DNA of 64,000 bases. It comes from Eucalyptus grandis. Taxonomy: Eukaryota > Streptophyta > Magnoliopsida > Myrtales > Myrtaceae. A program made the position numbers and the translations under genes. The notes under the pieces are model-generated. The model was not told where the DNA came from, did not search any database, and saw only the letters and a program-made list of their open reading frames with translations. The DNA lies in NCBI RefSeq assembly GCF_016545825.1, contig NC_052621.1:1326199-1390198 (forward strand). Reading direction: 5' to 3'. Positions 33,014 through 46,315 of this stretch are shown here, piece after piece; position 1 is the first letter of the stretch, and every line of letters begins with the position of its first letter.

Positions 33014-34041
33014 TGAAAGTGCTAGTATGAACACTTAAAGGGGGTGAATAGGTGTTTAAAATAAATCTTGGCAAATATATGCAGAATAAAATAAACTTCA
33101 AACAAAACAAAGGAGCTAGGAAGAGAATAAGAACACAAGGTTTATAGTGGTTCGACTTAATTCAAGCCTACTTCCACTCTCCAACGCTAACAGCCTTCTT
33201 GGCTGGATTCCACTATACAATCAACAAGAGATTATAACTTTGAGTGCAAACACTTAGTAGTAGATCACACTATCTCACTAAGTCACTCTTTTGGTATTTC
33301 TCTCACGATCACAAACGTTTAACCTCACCAAAGACAAGTGTATGAACAAATATCACTCGGACTTTGAAATTATAAATTCTACGCTCCGTCTCTTACTTGC
33401 TCATCGGTCCTTCATCTCCTTAAATACTTCTCCACTTCCAAACTAGCCGTTGGACAGTATTTCAGAGAATCGTCTTCCAATATACCCATTGGACAGCTCT
33501 GTATCTAGAAGATTTGGTAGCCGTTGAGTGACAAAGGTAGAATCCCAAATTGATTCCGATCGCCCATACAAATAGAATCTTGGTTTCCATAAGTAGAGCT
33601 TATTCGTATAAAAAGTTATTGTCTTCAAGATCCAATCGACAATCAATTAGATTGAATCAATCAAATCAATCTTGATGTAGAATCCAAACCAGATCACTAA
33701 CCGTTATATGATTGGGCTTGTATTATGTTTTGTCGAATCTAGATGTAAAGTCCGAGTGCAATAGACTTTACAATCTGGGTCTGAGTGCAATAGACTTTAC
33801 AATCTAGGTCTGAATGCAATAGATTTTACAATCTGAGTCTGAACATATTTTGCTTCAGCATGAGTCCGTCTTCTAGTTCGGTTTCAGCATAGAGCCCGCC
33901 TTCGGTTCTTCCAAGTATAGACTTTGATAATATCCTTTACATGTTCTATCATATGCATGGTCTATTACTCAACCATCAAACATATCAGTAGCCTTTGATT
34001 TATTTTGTCATCTTCAAAACATCATAAGGGATTTCCTAACA
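33014..34041 (-). repeat. copy B, left LTR
   Basis: A direct repeat of 37817-38819. It contains three tandem copies of a GTGCAATAGACTTTACAATCT-like unit at about 33757-33840. Confidence 0.9.
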
Positions 34042-34055
34042 ATCTCCCCATTTTT

Positions 34056-36170
34056 GATGATGACAAAACAATCTCCGAATATGCAGATGTGTAATTAATA
34101 TGCAGATGTGTAATCACACTTTCTAAAATAATGATAAATCAATCATCTTAGATTTTCAAATAATGTGATTTGAATCAAAAGACAGCAAATAGATTGAGCA
34201 TAACAATGTATAGAAAAAATAATCGCAGCTCAATAATATCAACACATATGCATATTTATATTCTCTCCCCATTTTTGTCATAATCAAAAAGCGATAAAAA
34301 GTAACACGTAGAGAATATAAAATGATAACAAATATTTTGCATGAAACACAATTTTTGAAAAATCAGTTTTTATAAAGTAAATCGAATATTAAAGATATGC
34401 AATATAACTCACTTCGATTATATATATTAGCAAATATCCAATAAAAATCACATATGCATCATAAAATGCACGTACCCTTTTGTCATAATAAAATGATAAT
34501 ATCAATAAGAGATTTGTTAATGACAAAAGGTAATAAGAGATGCACTAACCGGATTTTGTAGAAATTCTGATGCATTTACCTTTTCCTTCTTTCCACAACA
34601 AGATCACGATCAATCCAAAAAGATTTTTCCATAATTGATCAATGCTCCCCCTCAATTTGTTGCCTTTTTGAGATGATCACGATTCTTTTCCTTTTTCTTG
34701 GATTCGCTTGCTCCCCCTATCATCATGATAAGATTTGCAAATAGAAACAATTGTTGCTTGTGCACGTTGAACATAATATTTTTCCAATATTTCCTTTGTA
34801 GCAACAACATCAGCAACGATCACTTGCATTTTGAAATTCGAGGCAAAAATTTATTTTCTTCAACCAAGCTCATCTCGAATTCAACCTGCATAAACTTAAC
34901 AAACTTTTTCCACAAATAAGCTGTAATAATGTCCGCGTAATATATAATGCCATTTCTTCAAATAAATAAATTGAATAGCATATGTAAAATTAAAATTCAG
35001 AGCTACTCAACCTTTTGTATGACACATAAGCAAAATTTTTGCACAAAGAATAGAATCTTTGAGCCTCCAAAAAATAGTACAGAATTTTCCATGATTTTCA
35101 AATTTAGCTTTCCGAAATCCAAATGAAAGATTCTTTTGTGACCTGCAAATTCAGATAATAATCCTTGAAAAAATATTGCGTAATATCTTTCTTTGATTTG
35201 CAGATCAAACTTGCTAGATATAATATATCTTCTAAGAATATAGCAAGAATATCCATAAATATGCAATAATATCTTTTCAAGATCAAAAAGATTTCCATAA
35301 GCATATATATCAAAATATTATTGATGCACATTGCAAAAATAAAGCGGATATTTCTATCATGTGCCAAATCAAATAAAAACTTGCAATGCCTTATATTTAT
35401 GACTACAATATAATAAACAATCATCCAAAATTGTGATAAATGCACTTAGAAATTTACAAGGCGCGATGATAAAAATATTCTCTTACCCATGGTATATGTT
35501 TCAAATATACCATTGAAAAAATAAAATAAAATCAGTACCAATCTTCACATGAGATGCATTTCTGATTGCATCATGATTTGCATAGATTTGCGATCATTCA
35601 TCCCTTAAAGAATTCCCTGCAATTAACTCATTTTCCTTTTTGGTATCCATCAATTTGGATCCTTCCTTGACGTTAGAGCAAAATATAAAATCTCATAGAT
35701 AATCAAATATTCTTTCTAAACTCATCATAACATGTTATTTAAGGAAAGAATATTATGCACAATAATATCTCGAAAAATAAATTCTCACTTAGTCATAATA
35801 CGATAAAATCATAGAGAATAAAAATCCTTGAGTAATTTATGATCACGTAAAACAGATTTTTATTTGACAAAATATGATAAAATCTGAGAGTATAAAATCA
35901 AACCAAATAAATTCATTTGTTTCTAAACAGGATATCAAAAAAATAATCACACGTATTAAATCAAATCTCAACTCACGAATCACAAAAATAAATCACACGA
36001 TTGTTTCTTCAATAAAACAAAATATGATCATTATAAAATCTCAATCAACCAAGGATATATCGAATATCAAGTATAATGAGAATTATTGCCCAAATCAAAT
36101 TGAGAATAAAAAATTCCTTACCAAATCCTCTTTCTTCTTTCTTCTTTATATCCTGCAAAAACAACTCATA
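34056..36170. other. AT-rich non-coding interior of copy B
   Basis: About 2.1 kb stands where pol would be expected. Short frames on both strands are low in complexity and match no retroelement domain. The same sequence is at 57372-59480. Confidence 0.7.
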
Positions 36171-37752
36171 TTTTCTTTGATACCCATTTTTTCTTGGGTC
36201 CATGAGAGTTAGTAGAACATGCTGTTTTTATCCAATTTTTCTTAATAGGTCTCCAAACTTTAGGACAATCTTTTTCAAAGTGTTCGAATCTCCACAATTT
36301 GAACACTTGACGTCATTTCCACCAACAGGTTTTACAAATACTTTTTGAAAATAATTTTTGTAAAATGCCTTTGGAAGTCTTTGTCTAAGTCTCTACTTGA
36401 CTTTAGGAAAATCAATTAGAGAATCTCTTTCCTTATTGAAACCAAGTCCCGACTTATTATAGTAAGGAACTTGTATGGAAAGGATATGCTCTAATGCTTT
36501 TGATCCATTTGAAAATCTTGTCGAAATATTTGAAAATTCTTTCTTTAAAGAATCATTTTCTTTGACAAGTAAATCTCGACTTTCTTTTGTTTGTAGAAAA
36601 TCTTTTTGCAAAATTTCAAACTTTTATTTTCGAGAAAGATCCTATTGCCTAAGCCATGAATTTTCCTTTTTAAGTTCGGAGATCCTTTTAATCGAAGATT
36701 TGAGATTTGAGCAAAGCTCATTTATATACTTAAAAACTTTAGCAGGAATTTCTAAATGACTTACCTCGATTTTCTCATCGGATTCTGAGTCTCAGGTGTC
36801 TAAGTCGACTCGATTTTGAGTCCGTGTTCCGAGTCAAACTCAGATTCTAAATGTGCCATCAAGCATATATTTTCTTGCTCATCATCTTCTTTCATTGTTC
36901 TTTTCTACCCATTATGCTTTTATCGTCTTCTTCCACTGAATTTCCTTCCTTTTCTACTCAGATTTTTGAATTTCTTGACTATAAAGGCAAGTTTTTCGTC
37001 GTCGATGTCATTTTCTAAGTCTGTTTCATCAAAAACAGCGTTAGATACTAAAGCAATGGACTTCTTACCTTCGGGATCTTCATCGTTAATTTGTTCCACT
37101 TCATAGGATTGAAGAGTGCCGATCAATTCATCAACGGAAAGTGGCATAATCCTCTGTGTCTCCCGGATTGAGGTCTTAACATGATTCCAATTTTTTGAGA
37201 GTCCACACAGTAGCTTGTTTACTTTCATGGGATCAGAAATTGGTTGACCTTGATTTTCAAGACCATTCACGATTTCTGTAAAACGACTAAATATGTCAGT
37301 GATTCTCCTGATTTCATTTTGAATGCTTTGTATTGACCGAGCAGAATGTTGATTCTGGTTTCTTTCACTCGATCAATTCCTTCATAGGTGATGTGTAATC
37401 TATCCCAGACTTCTTTAGCTGTAACACAAGAAGATATTCTGTTATATTCAGTAGGTGATAATGCACAATATAAAGAATAAATAGTTTTTGCATCAAGCGC
37501 TTCTCTTTTTGACATCTCCATCCGAGACATAGGAGCGGGGGGTTTGATTTCTTTGTCTTTGCCATTCTTATTTGATGTAGATACAGTAGTGGGATTGATT
37601 CCTCTTTCCACAACATCCCATTGCAAGGGATATCTGGATCTTAGGAATGCTTTCATTTTGTTCTTCCACACGTTGTATTCATTTCCATCAAAATATGGTG
37701 GCCTTGTGTTGATTTGCCCTTCCATAAGTCCTAGTGCCAAGATACTAGCCAT
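36170..37752 (-). pseudogene. copy B gag remnant
   Basis: It starts MASILALGLMEGQINTRPPY at 37752 and runs through the copia gag (UBN2-type) region EYNRISSCVTAKEVWDRLHI and LGQYKAFKM. After a frame change near 37270 come GLSKNWNHVKTSIRETQ and a basic stretch ending in a stop near 36920. A coiled-coil segment with heptads (36790-36540) follows, and a CCHC zinc knuckle of the pattern CSNCGDSEHFEKDC near 36280, frameshifted here by one missing base relative to copy C. Gag would form the particle and bind RNA. Confidence 0.85.
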
Positions 37753-37802
37753 AAAGAATATTTAGCTCAAAAGTAAAAACACTTTTATAAACCGAGCACC
37801 TT

Positions 37803-37814
37803 GCTCTGATACCA
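37803..37814 (-). other. copy B primer-binding site
   Basis: TGGTATCAGAGC on the - strand, 2 bp from the LTR at 37817; a perfect initiator Met-tRNA complement. Confidence 0.9.
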
Positions 37815-37816
37815 AT

Positions 37817-38819
37817 TGAAAGTGCTAGTATGAACACCTATAGGGGGTGAATAGGTGTTTAAAATAAATCTTGACAAATATATGCGGAATAAAATAAACT
37901 TCAAACAAAACAAAGGAGCTAGGGAAGAGAATAAGAACACAAGGTTTATAGTGGTTCGGCTTAATCCAAGCCTACATCCACTCTCCCACGCTAACAACCT
38001 TCTTGGCTGGATTCCACTATGCAATCAACAAGAGATTACAACTTTGAGTGCAAACACTTAGTAGTAGATCACACTATCTCGCTAAGTCACTCTTTTGGTA
38101 TTTCTCTCACGATCACAAACGTTTAAGCTCACCAAAGACAAGTGTATGAACAAAGATCGCTCGGACTTTGGAATTATAAATTCTACGCTCCGTCTCTTAC
38201 TTGTTCATCGGTCATTCATCTCCTTAAATACTTCTCCACTTCCAAACTAGCCATTGGATAGTATCTCAGAGAATCGTCTTCCAATATACCCATTGGACAG
38301 CTCTGTATCTAGAAGATTTGGTAGCCGTTAAGTGACAAAAGTAGAATTCCAAATTGATTCCGATCGCCCATACAAACAGAATCTTGGTTTCCATAAGTGG
38401 AGCTTCTTCGTATAGAAAGTTCTTATCTTCAAGATTCAATCGACAATCAATTAGATTGAATCAATCAAATCAATCTTGATGTAGAATCCAAACTAGATTA
38501 CTAGCCGTTATATGATTTGGCTTGTATTACGTTCTGTCGAATCTGGATGTAAAGTCCGAGTGCAATAGACTTTACAATCTGAGTCCGAGTGCAATAGACT
38601 TTACAATCTGAGTCTGAACATATTCTGCTTCAGCATAGAGTATGTCTTCTAGTTGAGTTTCAGCATAGAGTCTGTCTTCTGGTTCTTCCAAGTATAGACT
38701 TTGATAATATCATTTACATGTTCTATCATCTGCATGGTCTATTACTCAACCATCAAACATATCAGTAGCTTTTGATTTATTTTGTCATATTCAAAACATT
38801 ATAAGGGATTTCCCTAACA
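37817..38819 (-). repeat. copy B, right LTR (5' LTR on - strand)
   Basis: A direct repeat of 33014-34041 with TG...CA ends. Confidence 0.9.
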
Positions 38820-38824
38820 GTTGT

Positions 38825-39092
38825 AGGACACCTGAAGAAGGTGGGCTGAGCTTGTGGCATTTCCCTTCTTCAAGCAGGAAGAAGGTGGAGGTGTCAATGA
38901 AGAGATAGCCAAAATGTGTAGCTCGAAGAACTTGAAGGGCCTGCAGGCCAACGAGAATGGCGGATTATTGCAGATGATTTTCAAAAATGAGGTGCATCCT
39001 AGGTTAGCCATCTCACTCCTTACTCTTGGGAGAACAAGGACAATCTAAACAATATCGAATTAGCGCAGCAAAACAAAATATTCTCTCATATT
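38825..39092 (+). pseudogene. sulfotransferase relic 4, part after the retroelement
   Basis: It resumes with AGGACACCTGAAGAAGGTGG (GHLKKV) and an [13 protein letters not shown] stretch and then decays, as in relic 2 at 15074-15240. It is bounded on the right by the LTR-type element at 39093. Confidence 0.8.
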
Positions 39093-39417
39093 TGCCACGA
39101 CCTAACCTCAGGTTGGACCACCTAGGGTTTGGCTAATAGACTACTAAGTCTAAACTTAGCTCGGACTCTTCCAATATCATACCAATTCGCGACTTAGGTT
39201 CAAGTTCTTAACATGCAAATAATTTTCCGATTAGGAGTCACAACTAATATATTTTTGGTAAGTCAATTAGAAACTCAAGTAAAGTGATGAAATATTCACC
39301 TTACTCCTACGAACCAAAGATTTATGAATTCGGAGACTTGATTACACTAGATTCATCTAACGTCCTTTCGGTACCCTTCTCTTTTATTTCGAAAAAAAAT
39401 GTTTTGCAAGTAGCTTA

Positions 39418-40328
39418 TGATATTGCTAGTATGAGTACCTAGAGGGGGGTGAATAGGTATATAAAAGATTTTTCTTCAACAATTGCACAATACTAGACAG
39501 ATGATGGATTTGAGACAATCGATAATCAAAGTAAGACTGAGAGAAGAGAAAATTGAACACGCGGTTTATAGTGGTTCGGCTTATATCAAGCCTACGTCCA
39601 CTCTTCTTCACTGACAGCCTATTGGCTGGATTCCAATATGAACAAAAGAGAAGTTACAGCACAGCTTTGCCTTGATTCCACAAAGTGTAGATGTTCTACC
39701 ACACCTCCTCAAGATTTTTCACAAATATAGACTCTCTTTTGTATACAAGTATTCGCTCAAAGGAATTGTCTAAACAAAAAGGAGCTTCAGACTTTGGAAT
39801 TCTTCTATCGCGCACACCTTGAACAACTAAGACCGTCTTCCTTATATACTCCTTTATGCCATCATACCCGTTGGCACTTACCAAAGGAATTCCTCCAATC
39901 TACCCGTTGGACGGAATCAATTAGGAAGATTGTTCAAGCTATTAAAGGAACGTGTTGATAGCCCATCAATCATGTTCGCCCATACAATCGGGATCTCGGT
40001 TTCCATAAGCGTAACCTTCCAATAATATTTAGGCAATCACCGGATCTTCAATTATCGAGTCAATCTTCGATCAATCAAAGGACTCCGTTATGTCTTCTCC
40101 AGCCACGAGATCTTCTCCAGTTGATAAGGTTAAATCCTTAACGAAACATCCAGTTCGGGATAACCTTTCTTCAACGGATTAGAGACTGTCAATGAGGATA
40201 GACTTTGAGTCTTGAGTCCGGCTGTCCTGAGGTCTTCGACTTTAAACAGCAGAGTCTGCAAGCCTTCAGACTAGACTGATGGAAACGTTTTGTCAACTTC
40301 AAAACACTTCAAGAAGATTTCTCCAACA
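39418..40328 (-). repeat. element A, left LTR (3' LTR on - strand)
   Basis: A direct repeat of 48054-48966. On the - strand it is preceded by the purine tract AAAAATGGGGAGAT (about 40342-40329). Confidence 0.93.
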
Positions 40329-40679
40329 ATCTCCCCATTTTTGATGGTGACAAAACTTTCCTGCAGATTTGGATAACTTTGACCTGCAAAACATTTCTCC
40401 AACACATATGCATATCTTATAGAGATAAATGGCTCAAAGAATAACACTAGAATCTGCAACCACAGAAAATAGGTTAGTCTAGTATATGATAAAGCCATCC
40501 ATAAGATATCAATGTTAGTTAATAGAAGCAGTCAAGTCCAAGTCTAGTTCGGTTCTCATCCGGACACAAAACAAAGTCAAACAGAGTTCAAACAACAAAA
40601 CAATCCAACAAACAGTTAAAAGTTTAATGATTGAAAGTTTGTTCAAATCTTGCAATTCTCCCCCTTTTTGTCAGCATTA

Positions 40680-42761
40680 AAAAGGATGAGATGAAGTCAA
40701 GATTGCTTGGGAACGCGGACAAGCTGGAAATCTTCCATAGACTGAACGATGCCTTCCAGCCTTTTAAAATCTTCCTTTAGATGTGCAATCTCCTCACTTT
40801 TGGCATTGGCCTGATTCTCGAACAGAGGGCTTGCATCTTATCATTCAATGAACATGAAGAAGCTTGACCTTCATTCTTCAAGCTTTGAACTTCGCATCCC
40901 AAGGCATAAATTTGACCTCGCATCTCCAAGAGAATATCCATGATTCTCGCGAAAATCTGCTCCATTATCGGCCCGAGTACTTGCTTCGGCTCGATCGATG
41001 GAGTAAATGCGACGATGGTAGATCAGCATAATCTCGTAGGTTTGGCGATGAAACTTCATGTCCTTCCTCCGGAAACCGAGAGGCATAAACATCCTCTCGG
41101 GTCCGCTGGTGAGCGATCGACTCCTTCACTTGCATCGGGATATGAAGACTTCACTCCTTTCTCCCGATCTCCCCCGTTTCCATGCCTACATGTGGAGAAG
41201 AGTGTTCCTCGGGTTCTCCTTCTTCTCTTCTTTCTTCTTCAGGTCTTTCTTCCTCTGCTTCTTTTCAGCTTCTCTTTCTTCTTCTTCCTTCTCCTCTCGC
41301 TTCTTTTGTCATTTGTTCCGATTCTTTCGTGGAACAGACGACTTAAATTCTTCAAAGCCATTGCAGAGATGGTGATGTCTTCCTCATCATCTTCATCCTC
41401 AACGATGAGAGCTCTTCTTCTCTTGGATGGAGCAACCATGGGCTCCTTCCCTTTTCTTTTAGCTGCAGAAGAGATTTGATGAGATTTGGCAGGAGTCTTC
41501 TCCTTGAATTTCTCCAACTCCTTGCTCAGTTCCTTCAGACGCATTTTGGTCACCATTTTCAGTCCTACCACCATATGATCGCATGGTCGAACACAAAAGA
41601 TTTGTGGAGGCTGAATATTCAGATGTCTAAATAACTTCGTAACAAGGCTTGGGTAAGGGAGTTGACCTTTGTCCTTCATCATTGCTCTATACATGAAACA
41701 TAACAGTGTGAGGGAGAGAAAACCTTTTCCTAAAGAGGATGGCATACATCAGCTTGGCCTCTGAACTTGAAACATCAGTCTTGGAAGTTGATTTCGGTCG
41801 GAGGCAATTAATCACAATCTTGTGAAGCAAGATGTTGAATGCACCCATCCTTAAGTAGGTGATCTTTTCATCCGTTCTCCCGTCCTTCACCGGTTCAAGT
41901 GTGGCCCGAGCAATAGAAACTTTGATTGGTTGATGTCTTCCTCTTTCAACTTCTAACACATCAGCCAAAGCATATTCATATCCACAACATAGTCTTGGTC
42001 TTTAACGCTGAAAGAGAATCTATTCGCATCCAAAAAGCTAAGATTTGAATAGAAATATGCAGTTAATTTAGCATAGGCCCTCGTAGTGTCGAAGCAGAAC
42101 TTTTCAAGTTGAAGATAACTGAACTTTTCCCTCAAGTTCACGTTCACAGCATCCAGAAAATCAAAATCCACACTCCTAGGGTTTATTACCCCCACGCTTC
42201 AGCAATTTCGAGTACAGATTCTTTTGTTCCTTCGATCTGAACAAATCTCCCATTTTTCCTTGATTTTCAACCGCAACACCCATTTTCGGTTGAAATTGAC
42301 TGTACAATTTGTCATCATCATTCCCATCGACAGGATTCGGCCCCCAGTCACGAGGATCACTTGGGATATTTGCAAGGGTTTCCTCAGCCACCCCTTTTCG
42401 AGCAATTCCCAAACTTTCCATTTTTCGCAAAAAGATATATTCGTTCCCATGTCCTTTGTCTTTAAGAAAATCATCAATGTAGTTCAAAGGAGTACGAATT
42501 CCTTTTAAGGCACGATAGCTGGTAAATATAAGCGGGCTTTTGAACTCTTACAGTGGTCTCGCATCCTCGATGATTTCTTCCGTTGTTGATGATCAACGCC
42601 TTGAGGACTAGATGGAGGAGTATGACGCGCCGAGAATGTTGTGGGCTCGCTTGTATTCGGGAGACACTTCTTCTTCGAGTAAGATCGAAGTGCGTAGGCC
42701 CCTCACTCATTCTTCGTGGTCCCCTGCTTGCGATTCTCGAAGACTTTCTTGAAGATGACAT
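40680..42761 (-). pseudogene. element A extra 3' ORF (plant transposon-protein-like / env position)
   Basis: Consecutive broken frames on the - strand form one protein of about 600 codons: an Arg/Ser-rich start (MSSSRKSSRIASRGPRR, 42761), DFLKDKGHGNEYIFLRKM, then DFDFLDAVNVNLREKF and YAKLTAYFYSNLSFLDANRF (42195-41953), then YLRMGAFNILLHKIV and GQLPYPSLVTKLFRHL (41968-41620), a Lys/acidic-rich tail (about 41500-41240) and a charged C-terminus. The middle resembles the 'putative plant transposon protein' domain (PF20167-like) often found downstream of pol in SIRE-type elements. It has no visible transmembrane segment, so I would not call it an envelope. Function unknown. Confidence 0.6.
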
Positions 42762-43192
42762 CTTTCTCGGTTTTGGAAGATTCCTTGCTTGGCTTTCCCA
42801 GGAAAGATGACAACTTTTTGAAGATTAAACAAAGAAGACAAACGGGAATGGAGGATCGATGCTTTCTAGGGTTTTTGAGAGTAAAGTGAAGAGGAATCGA
42901 CAGTGCTTGATCGGTTAAAAAGAGGGATAAACGAACCGTCACAAAGGAAATAAAAAAAAATGTCTTTTCAAAATAACTATCTTTTTTCCGCAAAAATAGC
43001 CATTTCAAAAATAACTTCCTTTTTGAAAATGAAACGATGCAATAATTACGTCAATTAAATATAGCAACAATTTAAACACAAATGACGATCGTACCTTTTC
43101 AAGATGAGATTCAATAGAAAGACTTACAGTCTGACGGTCGTACCAAGACTATCTTTAAAGATAGAGTCTTGTAAGTCTGAGTCTGAAAGTCT

Positions 43193-46100
43193 TTAGACTT
43201 TGATATCCTCATACCTCAAAATGTTGAGTCTGGAACGGATAGATTCAAATTGATTTTTCTCCAAAGGTTTTGTGAATATATCCGCCAGTTGATTCTTTGA
43301 GTCAACAAATTGAATTGAAACATCTCCATTTTGAACATGGTCTCTAATAAAGTGATGTCGAATCTCTATATGCTTTGCTCTTGAGTGGAGAATTGGATTT
43401 TTGGTGAGGTTGATAGCGCTGGTGTTGTCGCAATTAATCTCCATGCATGAGTCTTCAATTTCAAAGTCTCTTAGCTGTTGTTTTATCCATAGAATTTGCG
43501 AACAGCAGCTTCCAAGGGCTACATACTCGCTTCGTTGTTGAAAGAGACATAGTGCTTTGTTTCCTTGAAAACCAAGACACCGTCCTATTTCCAAGCAACC
43601 GGCAAGTCCCAAGTGCTCTTTCTATCAACTCTGCAACCGGCCAGATCTGCGTCTGAATATTCCAGAAGATTAAAGTCTCCCTTCTTAGGATACCAAAGAC
43701 CGATGCTTGATGATGACGCAACATATTTAATGATACGTTTCGCAGCACTGAGATGGGATTCTCTAGGATCCGATTGAAACCTAGCACAGATGCAAACACT
43801 CAACAAAATGTCAGGTCTAGAAGCAGTAAGATAAAGAAGTGATCCAATGATGCTCCTATACAGCTTTTGATCAACTTTCTTCCCTTCTTCATCTTTGTCT
43901 ATCTTCAAAGAACTTGACATCGATATGTCGGTCTTTTTGCACTTTTCCAGTCCAAACCTTTTGACAAGATCATTAACATATTTTTCTTGATAAATAAAAG
44001 TTCCTTCCTTCAATTGTTTTACTTGAAGACCAAGAAAGAATGTTAACTCTCCCATCATACTCATTTCAAACTCATCCTGCATAGACTTAGAAAATTTCTT
44101 GCATAGATTTTCATTAGAGGATCCGAAAATAATGTCATCCACATATATTTGAACAAGTAGGAAACTTTTGTTTTCCTTTTTGATAAATAAAGTCGTATCT
44201 ACTTTACCTTTGACAAAACCATTTTGAATTAAGAACTTACTTAATCTGTCGTACCAAGCCCGAGGTGCTTGCTTTAAACCATACAAAGCCTTTTCGCCCC
44301 AAGACCGAGTCCTGGGCTTCTTTGGGTCTTCAAACCCTGGTGGTTGTTCCACATAAACTTCCTCATGGATAAATCCATTTAGGAAGGCGCTTTTGACGTC
44401 CATTTGGAATAACCTGAAATTCTTATAACAAGCAAACGCAAGTAATAGTCGAATAGCTTCTAACCTTGCTATGGTGCGTAAGTCTCATCATAGTCTATTC
44501 CTTCTTCTTGCGTATATCCCTTGGCCACGAGTCTTGCTTTGTTTGGTACGACTTTTCCTTTCTCATTCATCTTGTTTCGAACACCCATTTAGCTCCAATA
44601 ATGTTTTACCTTTTGGTTTGGATGTCAATTCCTGACATCATTAATGTTGAACTGTCGAGCTCTTCTTGCATAGCTTCAATCCAGCTTTCATCGATAAAGC
44701 TTCTTCTATGCTCTTTGGTTCAATTTCAGAAATGAGAGCCACAGCACTAGACTCTTCTTGCCTTTTGGATCTGGTGCGAATTCCTTCATTAATTTCGCCG
44801 ATAATAAGATCTTTGGGATGACTGGACTTATGCTTCCAGTTACTTGTTAATTTTTCTGGTTGATGATCTCTCTCTTTGTTTGGATCTTCACAAACAACCT
44901 GATGCTGGTTTTCCAGAGTCTGAGATGCTTCTTGAGTTGTAAGCTTTGGAAGGTCTCGGGAGCAGGTTCGAGACTCTTCTTGATGAGTCTAACTTGATTC
45001 ATCTTGCGTTGAGTCTTGAAATCGACATTCATTGACTCCTCCACGACCGGCTCTTCTTGTTATAGACTCTGAAGGCTTTGCTTGATGTAGAATATCCAAG
45101 GAAGATACCTTCATCCGATCTTTCTTCAAACTTACCAACTCGATCTTTTGCATTTTTCAATATAAAACATTTGCAACCGAATACATGAAAGTATGAAACA
45201 ATAGGCTTCTTATCTTTGAATAACTCATAAGGGTTTTCTCTAGAATAGGTCTTAAGAAGACTCTATTGATGATATAGCAAGCTGTTGAAATAGCTTCAGC
45301 CCAAAATCGTGAAGAAATCTTACTTTCAATTAAAAGAGTTCTAGCCATTTCTTGAAGAGATCTGTTCTTTCTTTCCACAACTCCATTTTGCTGAGGAGTA
45401 TATGGAGAGGAGAACACATGCTTAAAGCCGATTCATCACAAAATTTTGTAAAATCTTGATTTTCAAATTCACCTCCATGATCTGTTCTTATACTTGAGAT
45501 AACACATCCTTTTTCATTTTGAACCTTTTTAGCAAATTTTTCAAAATGCGAGAAGGTTTCGGACTTACTTGCAAGGAAATATACCCAAGTAAAACGGGAG
45601 TAATCATCCACAATTACTAGGCAATATTTCTTACCTCCAATACTCTATGTTCCGGTTGGTCCGAAGAGATCCATATGCAGCAACTGTAGTACATGATTAG
45701 TAGAGACATGATTTATTGGCTTAAATGAATTTCTTACCTGCTTTCCCAGAATACATGGAGTGCATGGATCAGACTTTTGATAAGGTAATTTGGGTAGTCC
45801 TCGAACAAGCTGCTTTGATGAGATTTTGGCTAATTGCTTCATGTTGACATGTCCAAGCTTTCTGTGCCATAAGCTTGTTTCGTCTTGAATTGAGATAAAA
45901 CATTGCGATTCATTTGGTTTCACATCCATAAAATAGATGTTTCCATGTCTTCGACCCATGAAAGACTCGAGTAGAGTCTTTACCGATTCCGTAACATATT
46001 CCTTCTTGAAAGAAGATCTTGAAACCAAAGATCACACAATTGACTAATGCCGAGAAGATTGTAATTGAGTCCTTCCACTAAGGAAACATTACTTATTGTG

Positions 46101-46315
46101 AGATTTCCAATTTTCACAGTTCCAAATCCCACAATACTTCCTTTGTTGTTTCCTCCAAATGAAACTTTTCCACCATTTACTTGAGCAAGCTTTATAAAAC
46201 AATTTGAGTCTCCTGTCATGTGTCTTGAACATCCACTGTCAAGATACCACTTTACCTTTTTTGTTGACGGTGACCTGCATTTAAAATAAAGTCTCAAGCT
46301 TTCTTTGGTACCCAA
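43193..46315 (-). pseudogene. element A pol (protease, integrase, RT, RNase H)
   Basis: In - strand order: aspartic protease WYLDSGCSRHMTG (Asp codon at 46240-46238); GAG-pre-integrase LWHRKLGHVN and CTPCILGK zinc site; integrase core with HMDLFGPTG, MDDYSRFTWVYF and PQQNGVVERKNRS (catalytic Asp, Asp, Glu); reverse transcriptase from MDVKSAFLNG to YVDDIIFGS (YVDD at 44145-44134); and RNase H with DADLAG, CDNTSAINL and DIFTKPL, ending near 43193. Frame changes occur near 46010, 45620, 45420, 45150, 44400 and 43600, and the linker before the reverse transcriptase (44850-44404) has stops. As assembled it cannot give a full polyprotein. Confidence 0.93.

Larger units (their letters stand above)
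33014..38819 (-). mobile_element. non-autonomous SIRE-like Ty1-copia element (gag, no pol), copy B
   Basis: The 5806-bp element has LTRs at 33014-34041 and 37817-38819, TG...CA ends, a perfect 5-bp target duplication GTTGT (33009-33013 and 38820-38824), a Met-tRNA primer site (37814-37803, - strand TGGTATCAGAGC) and a purine tract (AAAAATGGGGAGAT) beside the left LTR. It keeps a broken gag; no protease, integrase or reverse transcriptase is seen. The LTRs differ at many sites, so it is older than the element at 39418. The LTR shares motifs with that element (GGGGGTGAATAGGT, TTTATAGTGGTTCG). It inserted into an SOT relic. Confidence 0.9.
28059..39502. repeat. segmental duplication, unit 1
   Basis: This 11.4-kb segment recurs at 51261-62836 in the same orientation and order: 3' half of the solo-LTR element, promoter block, type-B SOT, 3'-flank block, triple 134-bp repeat, SOT relic with a SIRE-like insertion, the start of another LTR-type element, and the first 85 bp of the SIRE element at 39418. 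Confidence 0.95.

Noticed and set aside
33757..33840. Short spaced repeats (GTGCAATAGACTTTACAATCT type) considered as a CRISPR-like array
   Set aside because: They are tandem repeats in a retrotransposon LTR of a plant genome, without unique spacers or cas genes.
40871..41479. + strand frames opposite the extra ORF of element A
   Set aside because: They are shadows of the - strand coding sequence; the element's other genes are all on the - strand.
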